Source of the DNA: Pseudovibrio ascidiaceicola
GTDB taxonomy: Bacteria > Pseudomonadota > Alphaproteobacteria > Rhizobiales > Stappiaceae
NCBI RefSeq assembly: GCF_900114245.1
Contig: NZ_FOSK01000004.1
Coordinates: forward strand, 248,001 to 312,000
DNA length: 64,000 nucleotides
Direction of reading: 5' to 3'
Shown piece after piece: positions 1 through 8,081 of this stretch. The notes under the pieces are model-generated. The model ran no database searches. It was given only the letters and a program-made list of their open reading frames with translations, and was not told the origin of the DNA. Both the position numbers and the translations under genes were made by a program. Position 1 is the stretch's first letter. Every line of letters starts with the position of its first letter.

Positions 1-1275
1 TACAAAGATCACAAGTTCAGTTTGGCGATTGATGTAATCACGGCTCTTAAACATTGTGCCAAGAATCGGGATATTCTTTAGTCCAGGTATCCCATCAATT
101 TCTTGCCCATAATTATGCTTCAGAAGGCCTGCCATAACCAAAGTTCCTCCTGAGGGCAGTTCAAGTGTAGATTCAGCTCTACGTACTTTAAGTGCTGAAA
201 CTGAAATAGCGCCTGCAATACTTACAGCCCCTTCAGAACTCAATTCACTGACTTCAGTCCTTACACGAAGTTTGATCCGTCCTTCTGACAAAACGACAGG
301 AGTGAAATCAAGTCCAACACCGAAAGGCTTGAACTCAAGACTAACTTTGTTGTCTTCATAAGCGACAGGGATAGGGAACTCGCCACCAGCCAGGAAGCTG
401 GCGTTCTCACCGGAAACTGCAACTAATGTTGGTTCCGCCAGCGTTCTCATCACCCCCTCGCGCTCTAGCGCTTTAATTGTAGGATTGAGTGTTCCGCCAT
501 CAAACCCTAACTTTCCTGCTAGGGTGCCAGCATTCACAACAGAAGGGTTGATGTTATATGCAGGTGACGTGTTGAAACTTGCATCAAGTGCGCCGATTTT
601 GAGTGAGCCCTGAAGGTTCACACCAAGTTGTTTGATCGTTGTGCGTTCAATTTCAGCTACTGTAACTTTGAGCTGGACTTGATCTTTCTCGGCGACGGCA
701 ATTGTGTTGACGATCTTTCTTTCATCGTTGCCTACAAACTTCAGCGCAATATCGTAGGCTTGTTGGGCTTCGAGGGCGGAGATTGCTGTTCCTGAGAGGA
801 CAACGCTTTGATTGACAACATCGGCATTGATCGCAGAATTCGGTAGCAATCGTTGGATGAGTTCCACCAGGCCTGACGGATCAGGTTGTACGCTCAGATT
901 GAACGATGCCAGTTGGCGGCCACCATTGCCAAACAGAACTAGTGATGCCTGGCCAATTTTGTTTCCGAAGACAAATACGCGGGTTCTGGTGCGGACAACA
1001 GCATCTGCAATTTCTGGATTTGAGACGAGGACGTCACGGACTTCCTCGTTTGTGTTGAGCACGATAGATCTTCCCTCACCAACATTCAGCTGGCGAACTT
1101 TGCCACGGTGCTGAGAGGTGACTTCCACAGTCGCTTCGAAGTTACTCTGAGCGAATGCTATCTGCGGTCCGACTAAAACCAAGGCAAAGACCAGAAGGAA
1201 CTGTAAGAGAGCTCCTTTGAAGCAGTCTTTATGCGGTAAACTTCTCGCCAGACTAATTTGTCGATGAAAAACCAT
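1..1275 (-). CDS. cpaC: Flp/Tad pilus secretin CpaC (RcpA), C-terminus cut by window edge
   Basis: Outer-membrane secretin that forms the pore for the Flp/Tad pilus. Reading the minus strand from an ATG at 1275 gives 425 codons without a stop, so the gene runs off the left edge. A signal peptide with a long n-region ends near IAFAQS. Next come an N0-like pilus and secretin segment, a BON-like stretch (residues about 160-200) and the secretin core with TLAEPTLVAVSGENASF. The C-terminal PILGTMFKSRDY and TELVIFV blocks are typical of secretins. It starts 10 bases after cpaB and follows pilin, cpaA and cpaB in the usual tad order. Only the last few dozen residues should be missing. Confidence 0.93.
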   Translation of the reverse strand, partial: MVFHRQISLARSLPHKDCFKGALLQFLLVFALVLVGPQIAFAQSNFEATVEVTSQHRGKVRQLNVGEGRSIVLNTNEEVRDVLVSNPEIADAVVRTRTRVFVFGNKIGQASLVLFGNGGRQLASFNLSVQPDPSGLVELIQRLLPNSAINADVVNQSVVLSGTAISALEAQQAYDIALKFVGNDERKIVNTIAVAEKDQVQLKVTVAEIERTTIKQLGVNLQGSLKIGALDASFNTSPAYNINPSVVNAGTLAGKLGFDGGTLNPTIKALEREGVMRTLAEPTLVAVSGENASFLAGGEFPIPVAYEDNKVSLEFKPFGVGLDFTPVVLSEGRIKLRVRTEVSELSSEGAVSIAGAISVSALKVRRAESTLELPSGGTLVMAGLLKHNYGQEIDGIPGLKNIPILGTMFKSRDYINRQTELVIFV

Positions 1276-1285
1276 AGTTTACCTA

Positions 1286-2065
1286 CTAATTTCCGTTAAC
1301 AGACTGGGAGGCAATCCCATACTTTACAAACTTCACACCACCTTTGACGCGCGGAGGCTGCTTCACACCGTCTTTGGAGTCTGCTGCGCTGCGCAATGAA
1401 AGTGAGAGAGTTCCCATCTGGGTTGCGCGAGCGATGGTTTCTGCCTCATGAGGGAAGAGTTCCAGTGTGGCTGTCTGGTCCGGAGACATTGCCTTCTCGC
1501 TGTTCTCAGAGGCCGTCGTGGTATCGATAGCGAGCACCTTGATATTCTCAAGGAGCGTTTCACTTATAACGCCATCATCACGTTTCTTGGCTTGCATGGT
1601 AACCAACACATCGACTTTGTCTCCGGGAAGGATGAAACCACCTGCGGTAGAGACTGCGTCAACAGGAACAGCAACGGCGCGTTTTCCTTTTGGGAGGATC
1701 GCTGCCAGGAAGCCTTTCTCCGTATCGATGAGACGCTCTGCGCGAATTGGTTCCCCGCCGAACATCGCTGCTTTGATGATCTGTCCCAAAAACTCGTTGT
1801 CTGCATTTGGACTTGAGCGGCGCAAGATTACACCGTCAGATACAGACTCTTCTGGCCACTTAGCCCAGGCTAAATCACCCTCTGTGAGCGAGGTGCCGAC
1901 TTTGAGGTCCTGCGCTGCAACAAGAATTTCCAGTGACGGTATCTCTTGTTCCTGCACAACAATGGTTGGTGACTGCTCCCGGGAACCGGAAGACAGGTTC
2001 AACCATGCGGCCAACCCACCGGCGCTTAAAGCAATAATTAAAACTAGTAATCTGGAGGCCTTCAT
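1286..2065 (-). CDS. cpaB: Flp pilus assembly protein CpaB (RcpC)
   Basis: Periplasmic assembly factor of the Tad pilus, thought to work with the CpaC secretin. The 259-residue protein has one N-terminal membrane segment (RLLVLIIALSAGGLAAWL) and then an SAF domain beginning ILVAAQDLKVGTSL. A later stretch, ILPKGKRAVAVPVD followed by GGFILPGDKVDVLVT, is the RcpC/CpaB signature. Length is normal for the family. It lies between cpaA and cpaC, 230 bases downstream of cpaA, so it may have its own promoter in that gap. Confidence 0.93.
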   Translation of the reverse strand: MKASRLLVLIIALSAGGLAAWLNLSSGSREQSPTIVVQEQEIPSLEILVAAQDLKVGTSLTEGDLAWAKWPEESVSDGVILRRSSPNADNEFLGQIIKAAMFGGEPIRAERLIDTEKGFLAAILPKGKRAVAVPVDAVSTAGGFILPGDKVDVLVTMQAKKRDDGVISETLLENIKVLAIDTTTASENSEKAMSPDQTATLELFPHEAETIARATQMGTLSLSLRSAADSKDGVKQPPRVKGGVKFVKYGIASQSVNGN

Positions 2066-2295
2066 GTGGCACCCACCCTCTAAGAGATTTAGCTAAGCAG
2101 CATTCGTTAACCCTAATTTGAGCAAAAATTGTCAAGACATAGTTAACATTCCGTAACATCACTACATTTGTATTTTTTACTTATGTGCATAGAGTCAAAT
2201 TAGTAATATGCATGAACAGCAATAGGTTAGCGCTAGTGAAAGCGCACTAGTTCAAAACATTAATACTTTACTAAGATGATTTGCTCGTGAAATGC

Positions 2296-2808
2296 TCAGA
2301 AAGTTGGAATTTGAGCAAACCAGAAGGTATTCGGGTACACCTGAATCCCTGCAATTGCGATTGCAATCCCGTATGGGACACCTGCTTTTCTGTCATGCAA
2401 TCTTAAGAGCCATTCTTGCCCATGCATGAACTGCGGGAAGTACGGAACCTTGCGCAAGCCCAAGATAACAAGCGTTAATGCACAGCCATAAACGCTGGTC
2501 AGCAAAATGAAATCCAGCATGTTCATCGAAAGGCCGAGCCAAAGAGAGATTGCGGCGAGGAACTTCACATCTCCGCCGCCCATGACACCGAGCGCGAACA
2601 ATCCAAAGCCGACAACCATCACACCGAAACCGAGTGCGAAGCTCATGCCGACCTGTTTCAAGGGCAGCTGCAATAAGAAGGCTAAACTGACAAAGGCAAC
2701 GACAATAATCAGGTTGAGTTTGTTTGGAATCGTCATTGTGAAGAGATCAAAGAATGCAGCGATTGCAAGCAGCAATGGAAAAATGATCAATAGTCCATTT
2801 GCAATCAT
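2296..2808 (-). CDS. cpaA: Prepilin peptidase CpaA/TadV (A24 aspartic protease)
   Basis: Inner-membrane prepilin peptidase that cleaves Flp prepilins after glycine. The 170-residue protein is almost wholly hydrophobic with about five or six membrane segments. The two catalytic aspartates of family A24 are visible: D21 in FFDLFTMTIPN and D80 in the GGGDVKF motif (GxGD type). It is a short TadV-type enzyme without the N-methylase domain of PilD. It lies just downstream of its presumed substrate, the small Flp pilin, on the same strand. Confidence 0.93.
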   Translation of the reverse strand: MIANGLLIIFPLLLAIAAFFDLFTMTIPNKLNLIIVVAFVSLAFLLQLPLKQVGMSFALGFGVMVVGFGLFALGVMGGGDVKFLAAISLWLGLSMNMLDFILLTSVYGCALTLVILGLRKVPYFPQFMHGQEWLLRLHDRKAGVPYGIAIAIAGIQVYPNTFWFAQIPTF

Positions 2809-2916
2809 GTCGTGATCTCCCCCACAAATACCATGTCATGGTTTTGCAAGGGTAATTCCAAAGAAGGCCTTAACACCTGATATTTTTATCTCGTTAAAAC
2901 TCATTTATTTACAAAT

Positions 2917-3132
2917 TTAATTGTTTGGTTTCACGAGTTCCCACAATTGAAGATCTGGCTCGGCTGCATTGGACTGCGAAGTCGCATTCTCAGCAATAAA
3001 AGAGGAGTTGGTGAGCGTTGGCGCGGACACCATGGCAAGAATCGCCAGAGCAATGAGGCCGGATATGAGGCTGAATTCAATAGTCGCGCTGCCCAGATCT
3101 CGCTGGAACAAACCTCGGAGTATGGAGAGCAT
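2917..3132 (-). CDS. flp: Flp-type pilin subunit
   Basis: Small major-pilin candidate of 71 residues. A short basic leader ends at G14, followed by SATIEF and a long hydrophobic helix (SLISGLIALAIL). Cleavage after G14 would leave Glu at +5 of the mature chain, as in Flp and type IV prepilins. Position +6 is Phe where Flp pilins usually have Tyr, and the polar tail is somewhat long. A TadE-like pseudopilin is the alternative, because that family shares the G-x-x-x-x-E-F start. It is first in the cpaA-cpaB-cpaC run, the usual place for flp. Confidence 0.8.
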   Translation of the reverse strand: MLSILRGLFQRDLGSATIEFSLISGLIALAILAMVSAPTLTNSSFIAENATSQSNAAEPDLQLWELVKPNN

Positions 3133-3264
3133 CAGGTCACAACTTAATTGTTATAGTTGTGTTTGATGCTACTCCTTGCAGCTAAACCTTAGATTGATCC
3201 GCGCATTCAACTTCTTCAGATATTTGGCACTCTAAACTAAGGTTTCATCAAGAATTTGATAAAC

Positions 3265-4209
3265 CTAGTATCCAACATCAAGATCGACGAGGTTTTCGAG
3301 CGCGTCACCACGTTCAAAGCCCTTGATTTGCTGCGCAACATATTCTGAAAGAGCTTGCGGATCGCTCTCAGCTGCGACATGCGGTGTGATGATGCAGTTT
3401 TTCTGCTGCCAAAGTGGACTTGCTTCCACCAGAGGCTCGATTGCGAACACATCAAGGCTTGCCCCTTTGAGCTGACCGGATGTCAAAGCCGCATCGATCG
3501 CGGCTTCATCTTGTGTCGCTCCGCGTCCGGCGTTGATGTAGACAGGTCCGCCTAATGCGCCTGTATGAGGTAACATGGCCAATCGTTCTGCATTGACCAG
3601 CTTGTGCGTGGCAGGTGTGGAGGGCAACAGATTGACCAGAATGTCTGTGCGGTTCAAGAATGGTTCCAGTTTGTCTTCACCGGAGAAGCTCTCAATACCG
3701 GCTACATCTTTTGGAGTGCGAGACCAGCCGGCAACGTTGAAGCCCAGCGCTTTGAGTGCTTTTGCTGAATCTAAACCCAGCTCACCAAGCCCCAGAATAC
3801 CAACGCGCACATCTTTTGCTGCCCATTGCCTGTGCCCATTCCAAACACCTGCTTCTTGCTGAGCCGCGTAAGTCAGGTGTTGACGATGGTGGAGTAATGT
3901 TTGGAAGACCACCCATTCAGTCATACGACTGGTGAGATCTGGATCAACAATCCGGACTAAGGGGAGCTTGGGGAGTTCTGGCAATGAGGTCAGATGATCG
4001 ACGCCAGCCCCTAGCGAGAAGATTACTTTGAGGTTGGGCAGCGCGGAAAAGGCGGCAGGATCCGGCTTCCAAGCAAGGAGATACTCTGCTTTTTCGGGCT
4101 CAGCTACACCGCCATTCCAACCCTCGATCTTTCGATTGGGAAGAAGCGCCTGCAAACGGTCGATCCACTCAGGTTCGTTGAAGCTTTTGAGAGATAAGAC
4201 CAGGTTCAT
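3265..4209 (-). CDS. ghrA: D-2-hydroxyacid dehydrogenase, glyoxylate/hydroxypyruvate reductase A type
   Basis: Predicted cytoplasmic NAD(P)H-dependent reductase of glyoxylate or hydroxypyruvate. The Rossmann motif GILGLGELG sits mid-protein. The catalytic Arg-Glu-His set is in NAGRGATQDEAAI, DVFAIEPL and ITPHVAAES. The order and 314-residue length fit the GhrA branch. I start at 4209 because GGAG lies six bases before that ATG; an in-frame ATG at 4221 lacks such spacing. It is downstream of, and on the same strand as, two nitrilases, 89 bases away. Co-transcription and a role in processing nitrile-derived hydroxy- or oxo-acids are inference only. Confidence 0.88.
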   Translation of the reverse strand: MNLVLSLKSFNEPEWIDRLQALLPNRKIEGWNGGVAEPEKAEYLLAWKPDPAAFSALPNLKVIFSLGAGVDHLTSLPELPKLPLVRIVDPDLTSRMTEWVVFQTLLHHRQHLTYAAQQEAGVWNGHRQWAAKDVRVGILGLGELGLDSAKALKALGFNVAGWSRTPKDVAGIESFSGEDKLEPFLNRTDILVNLLPSTPATHKLVNAERLAMLPHTGALGGPVYINAGRGATQDEAAIDAALTSGQLKGASLDVFAIEPLVEASPLWQQKNCIITPHVAAESDPQALSEYVAQQIKGFERGDALENLVDLDVGY

Positions 4210-4298
4210 GCAGCACTCCATTGTTGAGCGTATTCTTATTTGAGACCCAGCAGGTCTATCTGTTAAACACGCTGTAATATATCAATCTGGTTTTTGTT

Positions 4299-5297
4299 TT
4301 ATTCAGAATCGACGAATTCAGCAAGCTGTTGGCGCTTACGGTCGACGACAAGACGGGTAACATCCGGTCGGCTGTAGTGACCGGTCGGGTCAAAGAGTTG
4401 GCGGTCAGCTCGCACCAAGGCGTGGTCCAGTTCTGCTGTGATCAAGAGTTCTTTGCCAACTTGTGGCGCCACCACCCAGGATCCATCTGGCGCAGCGATG
4501 CAAGATCCACCATCAGCAAGAAACTCACCGCTGTTTTCGAGAATTTCGGTTAATTCTGGCGTATCCTTTGGGAAATCCTCCGCACGCATCAGCCCTGAGA
4601 CTGACAGCACGTAGCTTCTGCTTTCTTTGGCCACAAAACGTGTTGGATCCTCTGTGTTTCGCAGGCCACCCGGCCAGACGGCTACGTGCAGGTCTTCTCC
4701 TTGCGCATACAGAGCAACGCGTGACAATGGCATCCAGTTTTCAGCGCAATTCAGGCCACCAACCGTAAAGCGGCCCAACGGATGGACACGTAAGCCGTTG
4801 CCATCTCCCGGAGCCCAAGCCAGACGTTCTGCATAGCTTGGCTGCAATTTGCGATGCGCAGAACCGATCTCACCATTCTGGTCGATATAGACCAGCGTGC
4901 AATAAAGGCTGTGTCCGCTTCGGTTTGCAGCCCGCTCCATTACGCCGAGATAGACTGAAATACTGTGTTTTTGCGCCGCGGCGCAAAGTGCATCCAGATG
5001 ACCGTCCTCAATCACCACGGCTTGATCAAGGCATTTGGCGTACATGGCCTTTTGCTTTGGGTCATTGAAGCGAGCACCGTCTGTGCGTTCTATCCAGAAC
5101 GGATAGCCTGGAACCAGTGTCTCTCCAAACGCCACAAGCTGGCAGCCCTGTTTGCCAGCAAGCTCGACTGCATCAATCACTTTGTCCAAGGTCGCTTCAC
5201 GCTTCAACCAGACTGGAGCGATCTGTGCGAGAGCGACTTTGATTTTGTCTGATGCGGACGGATTGTGAGATAAATGCGTTGCTTCCAAAATTTCCAT
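4299..5297 (-). CDS. Nitrilase-family C-N hydrolase, copy 1
   Basis: Hydrolyses nitriles to carboxylates (or amides) through a Glu-Lys-Cys triad. In this 332-residue protein the triad reads E59 (FGETLVPGYPFW), K150 (HRKLQPSYAERLAW) and C184 (GGLNCAENWMPLSR). The GYPFW and LAWAPGDG blocks are of the aliphatic-nitrilase/cyanide-hydratase type. The residue after the catalytic Cys is Ala, where most nitrilases have Trp. It is a close paralogue of the next gene upstream, colinear end to end and more than four fifths identical by eye, so a tandem duplication made the pair. Substrate cannot be read from sequence. Confidence 0.9.
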   Translation of the reverse strand: MEILEATHLSHNPSASDKIKVALAQIAPVWLKREATLDKVIDAVELAGKQGCQLVAFGETLVPGYPFWIERTDGARFNDPKQKAMYAKCLDQAVVIEDGHLDALCAAAQKHSISVYLGVMERAANRSGHSLYCTLVYIDQNGEIGSAHRKLQPSYAERLAWAPGDGNGLRVHPLGRFTVGGLNCAENWMPLSRVALYAQGEDLHVAVWPGGLRNTEDPTRFVAKESRSYVLSVSGLMRAEDFPKDTPELTEILENSGEFLADGGSCIAAPDGSWVVAPQVGKELLITAELDHALVRADRQLFDPTGHYSRPDVTRLVVDRKRQQLAEFVDSE

Positions 5298-5552
5298 GAT
5301 TCAATACTCAGCTTGCAGATACGAAGATCACACTCGGGTTTGGCAGGGCTGCAAACAACAGTGTCCATCACTCAGGCAGTGAAACACGTCAACATCACCT
5401 GCTTTGAGATTCTATTGTTCCAGATCTTGATCTTACTATGAGGCAGGGGTGCCTGTAGCTGGCTGTTTCACTCAACTTTACTGAATTTTTTGAGAGACGA
5501 AACCTAAGCTAATCAAAACCCTGCCCCAATAAATCTGCCTGAGTACTTAATT

Positions 5553-6551
5553 TTATTCAGCGTCGATGAAATCCGCGAGTTGTTGGCGTTTTCGATCAAC
5601 AACCAAACGGGTCACGTCTGGTCGGCTGTAATGGCCAGTTGGGTCAAAGTTCTGACGTTCGCCGCGCACCACGGCATGATCCAGTTCTGCTGTGATCAGA
5701 ACTTCCTTACCAACTTGCGGCTCTACCACCCAAGATCCATCTGGTGCAGAGATACAGGAGCCGCCATTTGCGAGGAAGTCATCGCTGTTCTCAAGGATCT
5801 TTGCGAGCTCAAGCGTGTCTTCCGGAAAGTCTGTTGGGCGCATCAGGCCGGAGACTGAAATCACATAGCTTCTGCTCTCTTTGGCAACAAAGCGTGTTGT
5901 GTCTTCGGTATTGTGCAGCCCGCCCGGCCAAACTGCGACGTGCAGGTCCTCACCTTGCGCATAAAGAGCGGCACGGGACAGAGGCATCCAGTTTTCGAAG
6001 CAGTTAAGACCACCTACGGTGAAGCGGCCCAGCGGATGGACTCGTAAGCCATTGCCGTCGCCCGGCGCCCACGCAAGGCGCTCTTCGTAGGTTGGTTGGA
6101 GTTTGCGGTGTGAGGAGCCGATCTCACCATTCTGGTCGATGTAGACTAGCGAACAATAGAGACTATGACCGCTTCTGTTTGCAGCACGCTCCATGACACC
6201 GAGATACACAGCGATGCTATACTTTTTCGCAATCACGCAGATATCATCCAAGTGACCGTCTTCAATCACCACGCCCTGTTCAAGGTATTCCGCGTAAATT
6301 GCTTTTTGCTTCGGGTCGTTGAAACGTGCACCGTCAGTGCGTTCTATCCAGAACGGGTAGCCCGGGACCAGCGCTTCGCCGAAGGTGACAAGCTGGCAAC
6401 CTTGTTTGCCTGCAAGTTCTACCGCATCAGCCACTTTTTTCAGTGTTTCATCGCGCTTCAGCCAGACCGGAGCGATCTGTGCGAGCGCAACTTTGATCTT
6501 GTCAGATGCGGCAGGGTTTTGTGTTGTATGTGTTGCTTCTAAAATTTCCAT
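5553..6551 (-). CDS. Nitrilase-family C-N hydrolase, copy 2
   Basis: Second member of the tandem nitrilase pair, also 332 residues with the same start MEILEATH. The triad is E59 (FGEALVPGYPFW), K150 (HRKLQPTYEERLAW) and C184 (GGLNCFENWMPLSR). The residue following Cys is Phe rather than the family's usual Trp, and differs from the Ala of copy 1. The pair may therefore have diverged in substrate or acid/amide outcome. It lies 10 bases after the VOC gene, so VOC and nitrilase 2 are almost certainly co-transcribed. The 254-base gap to copy 1 shows no open frame and may hold a separate promoter. Confidence 0.9.
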   Translation of the reverse strand: MEILEATHTTQNPAASDKIKVALAQIAPVWLKRDETLKKVADAVELAGKQGCQLVTFGEALVPGYPFWIERTDGARFNDPKQKAIYAEYLEQGVVIEDGHLDDICVIAKKYSIAVYLGVMERAANRSGHSLYCSLVYIDQNGEIGSSHRKLQPTYEERLAWAPGDGNGLRVHPLGRFTVGGLNCFENWMPLSRAALYAQGEDLHVAVWPGGLHNTEDTTRFVAKESRSYVISVSGLMRPTDFPEDTLELAKILENSDDFLANGGSCISAPDGSWVVEPQVGKEVLITAELDHAVVRGERQNFDPTGHYSRPDVTRLVVDRKRQQLADFIDAE

Positions 6552-6561
6552 GGGGATCTAC

Positions 6562-6987
6562 TCAGGTTGCGAAAATGTCAGAGTCACTGGCGAATGCCTT
6601 GAATTCGAGAGCATTGCCCGAGGGGTCTTTAATGAAAAAAGTTCCCTGCTCTCCCGGTTGCCCTTCGAACCTGATCTTAGGCTCCAACAACCATTCAATA
6701 GTTTCATGTGTTTTCAGTCGATCAGCAAGCATCTTCCATTCATCCATTGGCAAAACAACGCCGAAGTGAGGAATGGGCACAGCGTCGCCATCAACGACAC
6801 CAGTGACTCCAAGGGGAAACTGTGTTTTTTCACGAAGGTGGGCGGACATCTGGTGTCCGAACAGGTCAAAATCGACCCACTTGCCTTCAAGTTCTCGGCC
6901 TTGCTTACACCCAAGCACGCCCATGTAGAACGTTTTGGTCTGTTCCAGATCATCAATCGGAAATGCCAGATGGAATGGACGCGCCAT
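6562..6987 (-). CDS. VOC-family (glyoxalase/dioxygenase fold) protein
   Basis: A 141-residue vicinal-oxygen-chelate protein. It opens PFHLAFPIDDLEQTKTFY, contains HFGVVL, and ends with FFIKDPSGNALEFKAF, in which the Glu is a usual metal ligand. Members include glyoxalase I, extradiol dioxygenases and resistance proteins, and the substrate is not deducible. The ATG at 6987 has GTGAGG just upstream and is preferred over one at 6999. It is the first gene of the minus-strand run leading into the nitrilases and is transcribed away from the LysR gene, which makes it the likely LysR target. Confidence 0.85.
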   Translation of the reverse strand: MARPFHLAFPIDDLEQTKTFYMGVLGCKQGRELEGKWVDFDLFGHQMSAHLREKTQFPLGVTGVVDGDAVPIPHFGVVLPMDEWKMLADRLKTHETIEWLLEPKIRFEGQPGEQGTFFIKDPSGNALEFKAFASDSDIFAT

Positions 6988-7141
6988 GTTCAGCCTCACC
7001 TTACTTGCAAATTAAAATCCGTATTCTGGTAGAAGCCCTGAAGGCCACTTACCTAGAATAGGCTCTATACCCAAAACTCATGCTGGAGTTGTTTTAAACT
7101 ACGTAAAATCTCATAGATAGACCAATGACAGTCACATAGAC

Positions 7142-7164
7142 ATGAGTTAAACTCATAGTATGAG
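7142..7164. promoter_or_regulatory. Overlapping palindromes at the LysR start, candidate operator
   Basis: A perfect 7+1+7 palindrome (ATGAGTT-A-AACTCAT, 7142-7156) overlaps a perfect 6+1+6 palindrome (CTCATA-G-TATGAG, 7152-7164) that includes the LysR start codon. A further AACTC-N6-GAGTT repeat lies at 7075-7090. Repeated ATGAG/CTCAT half-sites in a divergent LysR intergenic region are what an autoregulatory LysR operator would look like. Binding itself is inferred. Confidence 0.5.
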
Positions 7165-8077
7165 CCGACATAGTCTTTCGATCACTTCGCAGATCCTTTC
7201 CGTTCTTCCCGTTTTCGATGCAGCAGCGCGCCATGGGAGCTTTACCCGGGCGGCACGGGAGCTTGGCATCACGCAAGGGGCTGTGTCCCGCCGCATTCAG
7301 AATTTGGAAGAGCAGTTGGGACTGGTGCTGTTTTCGCGTCAGGGAAAAACGCTGGCACTTACTCAAGATGGGTTGCTGCTGAGCCAGAAAGCAAAGAATG
7401 CGTTGAAGCTGGTTGAGGATCTTGAGCATGAATTGAAGGGGTCTGTTTCAGGTCAGCTGCGTATCGGGACGCTACCCTCACTTGCCAATCTCTGGTTCAT
7501 GGAGCGGATCAAAGGCTTTAAGCAGGCCTATCCCGCCATCAGCGTTGATCTTGTTACCATCCCGGCCGACTTTTCCGCCGGTCATAAAGATCCGGTGAAC
7601 TGGGATCCTTCCAGTGTGGATGTGGCACTTACTGTTGGGCGTGGCAGTTGGCCTGCTCTGGAGAGCTTCCAGATTTGTGATGAAGAGATGGTTCTGGTCT
7701 GTCACCCAAGCCTGTTGGGGGATACCCAGCCGGAGAGCATAAAAGATCTTCTGGGTCTCCCCCGCCTCATTCATTCCACACGCCTGGGCAGTTGGGAATA
7801 CTGGGCGGAGGCACACAAGCTTTCAAGCTACTTGCCCGGAGACACCTCCCTCTCCTTCGAGCATTTCTTCATGGTATTGGAGGCCGCGCGTCAGGGCCTT
7901 GGCCTTGCCTTGCTTCCCTCTCTGCTCATTGAGAAAGATCTGGCGGACGAGACACTGATCGAGCCAGTCCCTGCACGGCATATGACGGGGAACATCTATT
8001 ACATTGTTGGGAGTTCAGCCGCCTGGAGGCGTCCGGCAGTGGCTGCCTTGCGTGATCATCTTCTACAGAGCGAATAG
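7160..8077 (+). CDS. LysR-family transcriptional regulator
   Basis: A 305-residue LysR regulator. The N-terminal winged helix reads FDAAARHGSFTRAARELGIT, then QGAVSRRIQNLEEQLG, the GcvA-like subgroup. The C-terminal effector domain starts near GQLRIGTLPSLANLWF and ends with GLGLALLPSLLI. It is divergent from the VOC-nitrilase genes, with 172 bases between the starts, so it probably controls them and itself. Its start codon lies inside a palindromic element, consistent with tight autorepression. The effector is unknown; a nitrile or its product is a guess. Confidence 0.9.
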   Translation: MSRHSLSITSQILSVLPVFDAAARHGSFTRAARELGITQGAVSRRIQNLEEQLGLVLFSRQGKTLALTQDGLLLSQKAKNALKLVEDLEHELKGSVSGQLRIGTLPSLANLWFMERIKGFKQAYPAISVDLVTIPADFSAGHKDPVNWDPSSVDVALTVGRGSWPALESFQICDEEMVLVCHPSLLGDTQPESIKDLLGLPRLIHSTRLGSWEYWAEAHKLSSYLPGDTSLSFEHFFMVLEAARQGLGLALLPSLLIEKDLADETLIEPVPARHMTGNIYYIVGSSAAWRRPAVAALRDHLLQSE

Positions 8078-8081
8078 GCGC

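Noticed and set aside
1467-2096. A 209-codon plus-strand frame opposite cpaB
   Set aside because: cpaB is well supported by domain content and operon position; the antisense frame has no recognisable features.
2066-2295. Possible small gene between cpaA and cpaB
   Set aside because: The frames are short, AT-rich and without ribosome-binding sites; a promoter or leader is more likely.
6385-7032. A 215-codon plus-strand frame across nitrilase 2 and the VOC gene
   Set aside because: It overlaps two conserved genes and the LysR divergent region and resembles nothing known.
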